Assembly: GCA_016647705.1 (NCBI GenBank)
Contig: CM028330.1
Location: 50,704,897-50,768,896, forward strand
Reading direction: 5' to 3'
Origin: Eucommia ulmoides
Taxonomy: Eukaryota; Streptophyta; Magnoliopsida; Garryales; Eucommiaceae
Length of the DNA: 64,000 nucleotides
Shown here piece by piece: positions 11,579 through 24,471 of this stretch (positions are counted from its first letter, which is position 1; each line of letters opens with the position of its first letter). Under the pieces are notes generated by a model, which was not told where the DNA came from, made no database searches, and was given only the letters and a program-made list of their open reading frames with translations. The position numbers and the translations under genes were made by a program.

Positions 11579-12900
11579 CTAATCGACAGGCCGGACATTT
11601 ACCTCTTTAACAAATTTAATGAATTTAAATTGAGAAGGGTTAGGTGTACCTCTAACGCCTTTCGGGATAACTTTGTTTGTTACCTCATTGTAATTATCAA
11701 CACCATTCATGTTAATAGCTGTTTGAGTGGGGTTGTTATTCCTGGAGGTAACCTGTTGATTTATCACAACGAAATCTTTGTCCATCTTGAACGCTTTAGG
11801 TTTACTGGTCTTGTTAAGATCATTAATTATCTCTTTGTCTTTCTTTGACACCTCTGGTTAATCAGTCTTGTTACAATCTGCTACAACGCTATAAAGCAGT
11901 TTCTACTGATTTTGAGACTGCATTCTATTAAACATCATTTTGCTTAACAAATTGCACTCATGGTTTTCTGACATCATTGATTTTACGCCTTTGCATATTG
12001 TTTCCATTTGTCCTCTTTGACCCAGCAAATCTGTTATTCATACCTGCAAGAATATTTTCTTTTTTAGGTATCCAATTATTTCTGGATCTAATTGAGTAAC
12101 CATGCAATTGATAACACCATTTTTTAAGATGACCAAAGTTCCCACAATAATAACATCTAAAATTATTTGCACGTTTTTTAGAATAATCAACTTTCTGTGT
12201 AAGAGCACACTATTGATACCGATATTGAAGAGTTGCTTTAGGGACTGCTGGTTTTTCAAGATCTTTAGTTTTCTCAATACTCTTGAATTTATTCATTGTC
12301 TCATTAATTTATTTATTTTTGTGCCTTTTCAAGTGACCGTTCCAATGAACTGACATTCACCTAAAGGTCAAAATTCTTCTTATGCATAAATTCAAGATTA
12401 TTCTTAAGAATCCGACAATTATTTTGAACAAAATGAATTTTTAAACGAGCTCTATCAAGTTCAAATCTTACATTCTCCACTTCATTATTTAAAACTTGGT
12501 TTAAAGTTCCAATATTTTTCCTTTTAAAATCGTTGTGCTAAAAATTCGAAACATTAATTTTCAAAAATGTATTTTCTTCTTCAAGAGAATCAATTTTCTT
12601 ATCAATTTCAGATAGAGTATTTAAAAATTCAACAGTTTCAAAATATTTGCCTAAATTCTTCTTTTTAAGAGATTTAGCAGTACTAAATTTTTTATTTTTA
12701 AGAATAGCAATTTTCTGCCTAAGTTTTAAATTTTCTTTACCAAAATTATATGTAAGAGCAATTAATGTCTCGATAGTCTTATCAGCATCCTCATTATCAC
12801 TATCTTTACCCTTTTTCACTACCAGAGCCTTGATTATCAGAACACTTAGGAGATTCATTCAAACATTAGGATAGGCAAGAGTTCCACATGCATCATTAGC
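11579..12900 (-). mobile_element. gag remnant of Sirevirus-like element A (fossil)
   Basis: Read on the minus strand, a lysine/glutamate-rich helical stretch (12858-12538) precedes a CCHC zinc knuckle near 12170-12130 (C-x2-C-x4-H-x4-C, read as CYYCGNFGHLKKWC). This order, coiled coil then zinc knuckle, is typical of Sirevirus gag. The primer binding site and the 5' LTR lie immediately upstream on the minus strand. The element shows no recognisable pol region and has many breaks. Confidence 0.65.
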
Positions 12901-13019
12901 ACAAACCGAGGGTTCACACAAAGTATCAAGAGGAAAAAAAAATTCATAGACAATATTATCCTCAGTGCCTACATATAATCGTCTTCAGCTAGAATGTTAC
13001 ACCAGTCGAGCTAAAACCA

Positions 13020-13031
13020 GCTCTGGTACCA
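13020..13031 (-). promoter_or_regulatory. primer binding site of element A (initiator tRNA-Met type)
   Basis: The minus strand reads TGGTACCAGAGC two bases inside the LTR end (ggtcaaca), close to the usual plant copia site TGGTATCAGAGC. It fixes the orientation of the element as minus. Confidence 0.7.
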
Positions 13032-13033
13032 AT

Positions 13034-14440
13034 TGTTGACCCAAAGATCTAACCAAAATCAATGAATTGGGTAGTGATAAAAATTTAAACAATAAATTCA
13101 AATCCAATATATCAATTTTCCTAATTGATTATTATCTTATTAAGTAGCGAAAATATATTTATCTAAGTGCACATCCAAACAAACAGAAAAGTAACATTAA
13201 TGCAACATGAAAAGATTTATCCTGGTTTAGCAAATTACTTTTACCTACACCCAGTCCCCCGCGCTCCAAAAGAATTTTGTAATCCACTAGCCTTTTGATT
13301 TATTTCCCAAGTAGGAACCAAACCCTTTCAATCCTGATTCTTTTCACAAGTTCAGAATCAATCTTTATAACACTGATTCTTTTTATATGCTCAGAATCAA
13401 CCAATCAATCTCTGACACTATTGTACTTTCTCTTTTCACAAGCTTAGAAAGTATCTTATCTATTGATCAGACTAAAGATTAACCTAATTCTATTACAGGA
13501 AGAATCAAAATCTAATTCTTTCAACAGGCTAAAAATCAAACATAATCCTTTTCACAGGCTAAAGATCAAACCCTCACTATCCTAATTAGACACCGTCTCA
13601 AATATGTCTAATCTACTCTTTCTAAAAAATACAAAAAATCAACAGTTTCTTCCCACATGAGCTTCTATCACCTCAAAATAATTACCCTTAATTAATGTCT
13701 CGAATACTACGTGATAGAACTACGCGAGAAAACAAATTTGATTTTAATCAATTTAAGCACAATGTATATTAAAATCAAATTACCAAGTCAAATCGTTTCA
13801 CAAGATATTTCAAGTTTAAACAAAAAGAAAATGATTTTATCACAAAAAAATCCGTTTCACAAAATATTCAAGATTTTCAAACTAGAAATCAATTTTTCAC
13901 ACAAATGTAATTACAAGTTCAAATATATTTATATATAAGTGTGAGTGTGTGTGTGTGCGTTAATTAAATTACAGATATCGAGCACATAAAATAAAGATAA
14001 GAACGATCTCACCGGGATTCCTTTGTAAGTTTTAAAGGCAAGATGTAGCTCAAAAACCGATGACAAAATATTTTTCATGCTTTAATTAAGAACTCTTTCA
14101 AAATAACTCTCTAAAAAATATTTCAGCGGAATAATACTCTCGTTTAAACAAAGGCTAATATGAACTCGTTGTTCTTGATCAATTATTATGAATCCTGCAG
14201 ATCTTTATTAATAGATTTAGAACTAGACCTATAACGGCTACTTTTCAAAAGTTATGTCATTAAATGACACTCCAAGACCGAATATATCATATACTTTCAA
14301 AATAAGCATGTTTCATTTAAAATACTTTTAGAAAAGCTCAATTTGGTCTCCAAAACTTTTTCAATTCAAAATCCTTAAGGATAAGAAGTAGTTCAATTAA
14401 ATTAAGAAAATAATCAAATATGTTGACCAAATAAATAGGA

Positions 14441-14496
<56 letters not shown>

Positions 14497-15190
14497 TTAA
14501 TTTCCTTGAAAACCTCACTAGAAGTTGTCCAAATCGAAGAAAATCGACCCAAAAACCAAGTCAGTCAAACTTTTTAACTACCAGACGTCGGTTGACTAAC
14601 CACAATGTCGGTAGACCAACCCTATACAAAGGTCAAAATCATGGCCATTGTACTGGCTTAGCCGATTAACTGACCTACTGGTTGGTTAACCGATCGAGTC
14701 AGTAGGCTTCTTGTTTTTCCATTTCCAGTTACTGCAATTGTTAGTCGATCGACTCCTTTCGTCAATTGACCAAATTAATCCGAAAACACACCATTTTAAG
14801 TGTTAAAAATATTTTTTCAATTAGACCTATAACCAAAAACATTTTTATGTTTTAACATATTATAAAAAAAAACATTTATATTCTTGAATTTATCACTTCC
14901 GATTAAGACACAAATAAGATTTATTCATTTTAAAGTGTATTGCATGATCCAAATTCGGGTTGCATTAAGAGCATAAAGGTAATGAGTTGTCTTCACCTAA
15001 ATTGTCTTCAACGTCTTCAATACTCTAAAAATCTTCATTGCCTTCATCTTGCACCGATCATAAATTCTTCAACAATTATTCTTTTCAACCAAATCTTTTT
15101 CTCATTTCAATATATGGAATTTAAATCTGAAACAACTCAATAAAAATATTAGTTCCATAAAATATCAACATTTAATTGTTTATAAAAATA
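13034..15190 (-). repeat. Sirevirus-like LTR (5' LTR of element A)
   Basis: Its plus-strand text starts tgttgaccca at 13034, next to the primer site, and ends near aaaatatta at 15190, about 2.16 kb. It contains an (AT)n microsatellite (14447-14491) and a block of repeated ggttgact/ggttaaccgatcg motifs (14580-14770). The outer part matches 6390-7293. A second, related LTR abuts it directly. Confidence 0.65.
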
Positions 15191-15194
15191 TTAT

Positions 15195-17485
15195 TGTTGA
15201 CCCAGTAAACTACTTAAGAGGGGGGATGAATTGGGTAGTCATAAAAATTTAAACAATTAAAACTTTCAACACGTAATTTATCAAATAATCTATTTATCCG
15301 AAATTAATTATTATCTTTGTTACACAGCAGATAAGTGTTTAATTTTAGGTGCACACCCAAAAAAGAAAATAATGCAACACACCAAGATATATCCTGATTT
15401 ACCAAGCTAGCATTGCCTAATCTAGTTTCCCGAGGTCAACAGAGATTCACAACCTCTAAACCTCTAATTCCTTTAATAGTAGGAACCAAACTCTTACAAC
15501 GATTTTTTTTTCAGGTTCAAAATCAACCTTTACAATTCTCTTTTCCCAGGCCAAGAAAGAACCTTATCGTTTTTACAAACATAATGACTAACCTAATTCT
15601 ATTACAGGAAGAATCACAATCTAATCTTTTTAACAAGATAAAGATCATACCTCACCATACTCACAAGTATCTTTTTCCTAGGTAAGGATTGAACCTTTAC
15701 AATTCACTCAAAAATAATTCAATTTCAGAAAGAATAACCTAATTTTTTTATACCTTAAGAAAAGATTAAACCTCAACCTTTTTCACCAGAAAAGATTGAA
15801 ACTTAGCTACCCTAACTAGACACTAACCAAATCGTGTCCAATCCGCTCAAATTCACAAATACAAAAAATTATGAGTTTTTTCCCACTTGAAGCTTCTACC
15901 ACATCAAAACAGTTATACTCAACTAATATCCTGAAATTTAATACATGATATAATTAAAGTGAGGCAAATTAATCTTATTATAAATAAGTGTGGGTAACAC
16001 AAAATATAGCATGTAATCAAATAATAACACAAAATCATGTTAAAAAAGATTTTTATACTCTTAAATTTGAAAACGATTTTTTCAACGATCTTAAATCCAA
16101 GCAATCAACAATAATAAGAAATCTAAATTAAAAATTATAACTTAGAAAGATCTCACCAGGAAAATACCAAAATATTAAAATAAGATTGCAAAACAGCACA
16201 GATCGATGACGCCAATTCAACAGCGCTTTAGCTCAAGAACTTTGGTCACAAAATCTCTCTCGAATAAATTCAACAGTTTGATAACTCTTAGAATAGCTTA
16301 TGAACTGATAGTTCTTGATGTTTTTTTAATCCAATTTTCGCAGGTATATTTATATAAAATAAGATCAGGCCTTCCAACGACTAGTTTTTAAAAGATAAGC
16401 CTCTAAAAGGCACCTATAGACCCCATATATCATATTCATTCAATTCAAGTGTATTTCATTTAAAATAACTTTTAAATCTCTCGATCAAGTCCATAAAATA
16501 TTTCTTAAACATCAATCGCAAAGATAGGAAGTATTTAGTTGCTAAAATTGAGAGAATCTTTAATTATACGTACCAAATCAATAGGGATATCAAAATATAT
16601 GTACCATATCTTTAGTAATTTCAAATCCCCTGAAATACTCCATTGGAATCATAAAAAACGGGTAGTAACGGCTAGTTTTTTAGAAAATCCTTGAAATCTC
16701 AACCGAAACAATCGGTTGACCGAACCCTACCTTATCGGTTGACCGATTGATCCAGCGTGCAAACTAAGCCAAAACCATACAGGCAGCCGATTGATCGAAC
16801 CTCCCACGGTCGGTTGACCGATTGACTCAGGATGTTTTCCAAGCTAAACCACACCACAGTCGGTTGACCAATTGTCCCACAATCGGTTGACCGATCATTT
16901 CAAAGACTTTTCACTACCATTCCCTTATGCCCATCGATTGACTAATTCCTGTATGGTCGGTTGACCAATCGATGCAGGATCTTCCATATTTTCTTCAAAA
17001 CCTCATTGTTTCAATCAGTTAACCAATCCTCTTCGGATCAGTTGATCGATTGATGTTGGTTGGTCACTTTCTCACTTATTTTATCTCTAATACTCAACAT
17101 TTAATCCCGTTAATCGATTTCTTTTTTCGGTTAACTAAATTGACGTCAAAATTTAATTTTAAATATTATTCTCAGTAAGGTCAATTTTTATTTTTCAATT
17201 TCACATAGGGGCATATATTTGAATACTAATTAGGATCCTAAATTTCATCAAATTAAACACACAAAAATATAATTCATTTAATAGTGTTGTGTGTCATCCT
17301 AATTCGGGTTGCATTAAGAGTATAAAAGTATTGAGTTATTTTCACTTAATTTCTTCAGGATTTTTAATACTCTTCATTTCTTTAATGTCCATCTTTGCAC
17401 CCTTGATAATATTTTCATGATTCAATCAATAAATAGAACTCTTTTTCTAAAACACTCAACAAACACATTAGTTCCACAATTAACA
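15195..17485 (-). repeat. Sirevirus-like LTR of a related subfamily (LTR B)
   Basis: The plus-strand text starts tgttgacccagtaaac and ends …attaacaa/ca, 2,291 bp, and the sequence beyond 17485 reads as element interior. It is alignable by eye to the LTR at 13034-15190 but clearly diverged. A cluster of about a dozen cggttgaccgattgac-like motifs occupies 16690-17060. It sits tandem to LTR A with only a few bases between. Confidence 0.6.
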
Positions 17486-18814
17486 ATCTCCCATTTTTTT
17501 ATGATAACAATTAACTTTGATGTTTTCTTCTAAATAAAAATTGTAACCACGCTCCCCCTAAATTCAAGGATGGGTATTTTTTAAATCGATTATTTGATAA
17601 ATTAAGTGTTGAAAGTTTTAATTGTTTAAATTTTCATAACTACCCAATTTACCCCCCTCTTGAGTAGCTCACTAGGTCAACAATTAGGTTCAACAATAAC
17701 CTCCAAAGTTGTAACCTATTTTTCATTCAACTCACTCAGTATAACAATTTTTTAAGAAGTTTAATAATTATGTCAAAAGTGTAAAGTTACTATGATTTTT
17801 TTAACTAAAAATATTATGGTGACTTTTATGTAATACAACAATTTTGGATTTTTAAAACATTTACAGTAATGAATAAACTATTTAAATAAAAAATAATAAT
17901 TTAATGAAATATAGACCTAGATCGCCTAAGATTACGAGTATGTCTAGTTGGGAGGATATAAAAGAAAAAGAATAAGAAAAATAAGTGAATATTATTTTTA
18001 TCCATTATAAAAGAAAAATTATTTTTCCTAGTACTATTTAGTTATGAAAGAAAAATGGAATGAAAAAAATAATTCATTTTAATGTAAGTTATTATTTTAT
18101 CTGTGTTTATACTACTTATATCCCCTATCATTTTACCCTAAACCAGATACTTTCCCTATCATTTTACAAATGTCAGTCAATCTTCTTATCATTTTGGTTA
18201 AAGACCATTTACCTCCCTTATAGATAAAAACAAAAAAAAAAAAAAAAAAAAATTATTATTATGACAATTTTACCCTTAACTATTTAAAAATGATTAAATA
18301 ATTAAAACCTAAAATACATAAATAATCTTTTAAATTTATTATATATATATTAACAATAACACCCATATTATTACATCCCTAAAATCTAACCCTATCTAAC
18401 CCTCCCTATCTAACCCTAATGAAGAAAAACATCTTCTCCTTCAGCCACCTCTCTCTCTCTCTCTCTCAGATCCATCACCGGGATGGTCTAGATCTGTCGT
18501 TGGCGACGGATCTGCAAGAGAGAGAGAAGAATGAAGAGCTCCATGACATTTCTTGATGTTCATGACGTTTCTTGATGTTCTTTGATAGCATTTCTTGATG
18601 ATATTTCTTGATGACATTTAATTGTATCTCCATGACATTTTTTATGTTCAAAAGGTGAGGATTCCAATAGTGGTGGATAGGGTGGGATGCAATGGCAATG
18701 GGAGGGGAAGATGGGGAATGAAATAATGAAATTACTTAAAAAAAAAAAAAAAAAAGTTCAAAAGTATATTTTTGAAAATAGGAATTTTAGTGAATGTTTT
18801 TCATATATATATGT
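17486..18814. other. patchwork of retroelement ends and unassigned AT-rich DNA
   Basis: 17486-17578 is minus-strand 3' internal sequence of a Sirevirus-like element. 17580-17682 is an LTR end in the opposite orientation (…actaggtcaaca), followed by attaggttcaaca, which matches the other LTR boundary. 17700-18814 holds an A tract (18231-18251), a hairpin built from a ct-repeat and gatctgtcg/cgacggatc (18445-18525), and five or six copies of a tttcttgatg phrase (18545-18620). No gene was recognised. Confidence 0.5.
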
Positions 18815-18994
18815 TGATCCCGAAGTTTTGATGATAATTAATTTTGATATTTTCTTCTAAACAAAAATTGTAACCACGCTCTCCCTAAATCCGAGAACAA
18901 GTATTTAACTCATTTAAACACAATCATGAAGATAAATTCAAATAATTCAATAGATAATCAATATAAGCCCATAAATCTATCTTTAATCAGTGTA

Positions 18995-19110
18995 ATGCTT
19001 AGGCGAACAAATTCAAAACTCTTTTAAAGCACAATTTCACCATGATAATTCTTTTAAAGCACAATTTCACCATGATAATTCTTATAAAGCACAACTTCAC
19101 CATGATCTCC
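18995..19110. repeat. short tandem repeat of about 30 bp
   Basis: Three consecutive copies of cttttaaagcacaatttcaccatgataatt-like sequence, shortened here to the key phrase aaagcacaatttcacc, lie in the 3' untranslated region of the copia element. Confidence 0.7.
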
Positions 19111-20696
19111 CCCTATGTCCAACAAATTTCGCATTTAAACATCAATCAAAATTTCCCTCTTTGTCATCTCAAAAGTGGGGACGGAGACCCAAAAACATCA
19201 TTTTAGGCAAATATCGTTATGCCTAGCCATACCTAAACCTCGACTTATTTCACAAACTGATCTTCCGCTAAAGGTTTGGTATAAATATCGGCAAGTTATT
19301 CGGAGGTATCAATATACTCAATAGTAACATCCATTTTTTGAATGTGATAATGAATGAAATAATATCTAATCTCTATGTACTTAGTTCATAAATGTTGTGT
19401 CAGATTCTAGTTAAACATATAACACTTCTATTATCACAATAAATCGGGACTTCCTCTATACACACTCCAAAATTATTAAATTATTGCTTAATATATAGAA
19501 TTTGAGTGCAATAATTATCAGTTGTCATATACTCAGCCTCAGTAGTGGTAAGGCTATAGAATTATGTTTCTTGCTAGACCAAGAAATTAAGGCATGTCTT
19601 AAAAAGTGACATGACCCATTTGTGCTTTTCCTCTCGACTTTGTACCCAGAAAAATCAGCATCGTAGTAACTAGTTAACTTAAAGTTACTCCCCCTAAGAT
19701 ACCATAATTCTAGGTCACTTGTCTCTTTGAAATATTGAAAAATCCACTTAATCGCAGTTAAATGCGATTCTTTAGGACAAAATTGAAACCTCGCACACAA
19801 GCATACACTAAACATTATATCAAGTCTACTAACAGTAAGATACAACAAGCTACCAATCATACCTCGATATATTTTCTGATTTATGTTTTTACCCATAGTC
19901 TTTGTCTATTTTCGTAGTTGTTTCCATGGGAGTTTTATACTCTTTAGCGCTATCCAAGTTATACTTTTTTCAGTAGCTCTTTGGTGTACTTGGAATCATT
20001 AATAAATATCCCTTATTTAGTTTGCTTGATTTGCAATCCAAGAAAAAAGGTCAATTCCCCCATCATACTCATCTCAAATTCGACCTGCATTATCTTGGCA
20101 AAAATCCTCATTAGCAGAACTGAAAATAATATTATCAACATAAATCTGTACTAATAAGATATCAGAATCAATTTACTTGATAAATAACGTTATATCACTA
20201 AGACCCCGTCGAAAACCATTTTCGGTCTCTCATACCAAGCTCTCGAAGCTTGTTTGAGCCCATACAAAGCCTTTCGAAGTTTAAACACGTGATCAGGAAG
20301 TTTATCACTCTCAAATCCTAGGAGTTGTTCAATATAAACTTCTTCTACTAGAAAGTCATTTAAGAATGCACTCTTTACATCCATTTGATATAATTTAAAA
20401 TCACGGGAACATGCAAATGCGAGTAACATTCTAATAGCCTCTGATCTAGCCACAGGCGCATAAGTCTCATCATAATCATTTCCTTTTTCTTGATTATAGT
20501 CATGTGCAACTAATCTTATTTTGTTTCTAATTACCATACCAGATCTATCCTTTTTATTACGAAAAAATCATTTAGTACCAATTACAGAATGAAAGTCTAG
20601 TCTAGGAATTAGAAACCACACTTTATTACATTCAAAATGAACTAATTCTTCTTGCATCGCAAATATCCAAGATTCATTAGTTAAGGCCTCATTCAC

Positions 20697-21095
20697 ACTC
20701 TTAGGCTCAATTTGAGATAGAAAAGCAAGATTTATAATATCTCTAAGGGAGGAACGTGTACTTACACCTCTTTCGAAATTATCAATAATTTCTTTTACCG
20801 AATGTCCCGATACTGTCTTTATAGCCTGTGATAAAGTTGAATCCTCTCTTTTAGGTTCCTCTTTCTGTGGTTTCTTTGTCGTATCATCACCTCAGTCATA
20901 CTCTTAGGCTCAATTTGAGATAGAAAAGCAAGATTTATAATATTTCTAAGGGAGGAACGTGTACTTACACCTCTTTCAAAATTATCAATAATTTCTTTTA
21001 CCGAGTGTCCCGATACTATCTTTATAGCCCGTGGTAAAGTTGAATTCTCTTATTTAGGTTCCTCTTTTTGTGGTTTCTTTGTCGTATCATCTCCT
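20697..21095. repeat. tandem duplication of about 203 bp
   Basis: The segment from actcttaggctcaatttgag to gtcgtatcat occurs at 20697-20890 and again at 20900-21090 with only a few differences. It lies within the copia element, so it is a local duplication rather than a separate mobile element. Confidence 0.85.
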
Positions 21096-21111
21096 TGGTT
21101 TTGATTATTTA

Positions 21112-22116
21112 GGCCCCATTTGGTTAGTGTTTCCATTCCAACCCAACCCAACCCAAAAATTCTGGGTTTGATTTTTGGGAATGCGTTTGGCAACACAAAA
21201 TTCAACCCAACTCAATCAAAAAAAAATGAGAATTGATTCTCAAAATCCTAAGGAAATGAGAAACAAAAAAAACTTATTTTTTATTATGCTAAAAAAACTC
21301 AACCCAAAGGAAAGGACACGCTCGTCATTACCAAATTTGTTTAGTGAGTCCCCTTGTAAACTTTTGTTAGCCTCTTTATCATTTTCTTTTTCTTTTTTCC
21401 CTTTGCTCTCAGTGTCTTCGTTGTCTTCGTCTTCCGATGAGAGCGTCTTCGTCCTTCGCATCGCCATCCTCGCCTCCTCCTCTCATCTCCTTGCAATCGT
21501 CTTCAGAATCGTTCCTCCTCCTCCTCCTCCTCTTCTACCCATCCCTGTTATCTCTTCGCATCGCCATCTCCTCTCCTACCCGTTCACGTACCGAACTCGT
21601 CGCCATCACCTTCGCTGAATAAGTTTCGAAACTCAAATCAAATAGGTATCGATTTTGATTTTGTTCAAGGATTCGATTTCATCAACGAAATCATAGTCGT
21701 CAACGAGCTAGGGTTCAGTTGATTTCGTTTTCGGTGTTCGTCGAATCGAAATCGAAAACCATTTCATTTTGATTTCATTGTTCTGGGTTGCGAGGCTCTA
21801 ATCGAAATCGAAAACCAATCGTTCTGGTTTTCATATTATTTCGATTTTGTTGTTCGTCGAATCGAATCAAAAAATCGTTTATGTTCAAGAAATTGATTTC
21901 GATTTCATTTCGTCTGATGTTCACAAGGAATCGCTTTTGTCCAAGAAATCGATTTTGATTTCAAATCGTCGCAAGAAATTGTTCAAGAAATCGTTTCTGT
22001 TTCTTGTTTCTTGTTGAAGTTTTTTTTTCTTCGCAATACTTTATGATGTATGCTTTTGTTTTTCTTCTCACCAAAGAAATGATCAAAAATGATGTATGCT
22101 TTTGTTTTTCTTGTTC

Positions 22117-22153
<37 letters not shown>

Positions 22154-22361
22154 TAATATCTAGCCTTTATTTTTTGATTTTGGTGTGGAAACAATTCTAG
22201 AATAATATTGTTACCAAACGCGATTTTGTTCCCAGAACAAAAAAAAATTGTCATTACCAAACGCAATTCTATTTCCGATAGAAAACAGAATTATTAACTC
22301 AACTCAACTCAACCCATCCTAGTTGGGTTGAGAAAAGTGGAAACACTAACCAAACGCCACC
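21112..22361. mobile_element. PIF/Harbinger-type DNA transposon, non-autonomous
   Basis: Ends are inverted repeats: left ggccccatttggttagtg, right (reversed) ggtggcgtttggttagtg, continuing into tttcca on both sides. The flanking trinucleotide TTA is duplicated at 21109-21111 and 22362-22364, the target choice of the PIF/Harbinger superfamily. The 1,250 bp body has ct-rich and tcg-rich runs, repeated gattttgatttc/gaaatcgaaaacc phrases, and a T tract of about 35 (22118-22152). No transposase was seen, so it must have moved in trans. Open frames inside (for example 21175-21618) are low-complexity serine/leucine runs, not genes. Confidence 0.88.
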
Positions 22362-23084
22362 TTAGTGTATATGCATCATCATCATCCAAAACTTTTCTCG
22401 ACACAAATGGATCAGATTCCTCAAATACGACATGCATAAACTCTTCAACTACTAACGTACGTTTATTATAGACTATATAAACTTTATTGTTAGTAGAATA
22501 TTCAAGAAAGATTCCATAATCAGATTTAGTATCAAATTTACCCAAATTATCCTTATCATTTAAAATGAAACATTTGCACCTAAATTTTTTAAACAAGATA
22601 AGATCAGAGTCTTACCATTCCAAATTTCATAAGGGGTTTTATTAAAACCTCTTCAAATGGATACCCTATTTACTACATGGCAAGTTGTACTTACTGTTTT
22701 GGCTCAGAAATATTTAGGTAGATGATTCTCGTTTAGCATCGTTCTGGCAATTTCCTGAAGCGTCTTATTTTTCCTCTCCACAACACCATTTTGTTGTGGT
22801 AATCTTAATGCAAAAAAGTTATGAGCATATTCAGACTCATCACAATAACTAATTACCTCATCGTTTCTGAACTCTCTGTCTCTATTACTACGAATGTTAA
22901 TTATGCCACATTACTTCTCATTTTGAACACGTTTACAAAATTTGGAAAAAATAGAAGTAACTTCACTCTTTTTAGTAAGAAAAAACACACATGTGAATCT
23001 ACAATAATCATCAACAATTACGAATGCATAGAATTTTCCTCCTAAACTAGCAATGGCATTCGGTCCAAATAAATCAAGATTTGG

Positions 23085-23406
23085 ACTGTTTGCCTAATTG
23101 ACATGCATCACATACTTTATCTTTCGCATACTTCAATGCAGATAAGCCACGTACCAAACTTTTCTTAGATGAATTTGATAGCAATTCCATGCTAGCATGC
23201 CCAAGCCTTCTATGTCATAACTAACTATTTTCATCTTTTTCTTAAATGATAATCTGGACTGCTTGCTTAATTGACATGCATCACATACTTTATCTTTCAC
23301 ATACTTCAATGCAGGTAAGAAATGTACTAGACTTTTCTTAGATGAATTTGATAGCAATTTGATACTAGCATGGCCAAGCCTTCTATGTCATAACCAACTA
23401 TTTTCA
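23085..23406. repeat. tandem duplication of about 173 bp
   Basis: A block running from ttgacatgcatcacatac to ttctatgtcata occurs at 23085-23233 and 23258-23406. It lies in the integrase-side part of the copia element. Confidence 0.8.
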
Positions 23407-23796
23407 GATAAAATATTTAAACATGATAAATTTTGAGAAGAAAAATCACCAAATGAACATGTATACACATTCTCAAAATGTGATGCAACAAGTAAAATGT
23501 TACTATCATGCCCATTCTTAATTATGCATATATCATTATCAAACACAACATTATAACTTTTATCACATAATTGACTAATATTAAGTAGGTTATGTTTAAG
23601 ACCATCTACGAGGAGAACATCTTTAATAATTGTTGACCCATTACCGATATTACCTATAACAATAATTTTACCTTTTGTGTTGTTTCCAAATGTCACATGA
23701 CATCCGTCCTTAGGTGTTAAAGACGTAAATTTTGATTTATCTCCCGTCATGTGCCAAGAACAACCACTATCCAGGAATCATTTGTCCTTGCCTATT

Positions 23797-24419
23797 TGTA
23801 AGACCCGACTTTTGCCCATACATAATTTTTAGTTGCATTGTAGAACATTTAGAAAATATTTGGGTCTAATTTTTATAATGTTAGAGGATTAATATGTAAA
23901 TTTTAAATTAACTTTAAATAATTTTGGGGGTTAATACATAATTTAATAATTACTTGTAAGAGTTGAGGGTTGAATAAATATTTATGATATTGCCTTAAGG
24001 CTATATATGTAATTAAATAAAAAATCTACTTATCGTTAGGCGGTGGAAGTGGTGGAACTTGTCATATTGTTAAAAAAATATAGAAATAATATAAAATTCA
24101 TGCACATGATGATCTCTCAAAATTTCAGACACATGTTTCTCAAATAGATAAAGTTCATGTGTTGTCCTTTTGAAAAAAAAAAAAAACAACACATTAAGCT
24201 CAATTTCTACACATGCACATGGGTTGACAAGGTGAGAACAAAAACTTACTTCATATTTATTAGTTCCTTTGACATACTCTCTCTCTCCTTTAACAATACA
24301 TTATCTATCTCTCAAGAATGCTCACGTTATTTCATCACCTTACAAGGTAATTAGTTCCTTAATTAATTATGTTTTTTTTTTGTTTACTTCAAGTTTATAT
24401 ATACATACATACATATATG

Positions 24420-24471
<52 letters not shown>

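Noticed and set aside
21175-21618. Serine/leucine-rich open frame
   Set aside because: It lies inside the Harbinger element, is low complexity, and has no start context or domain.
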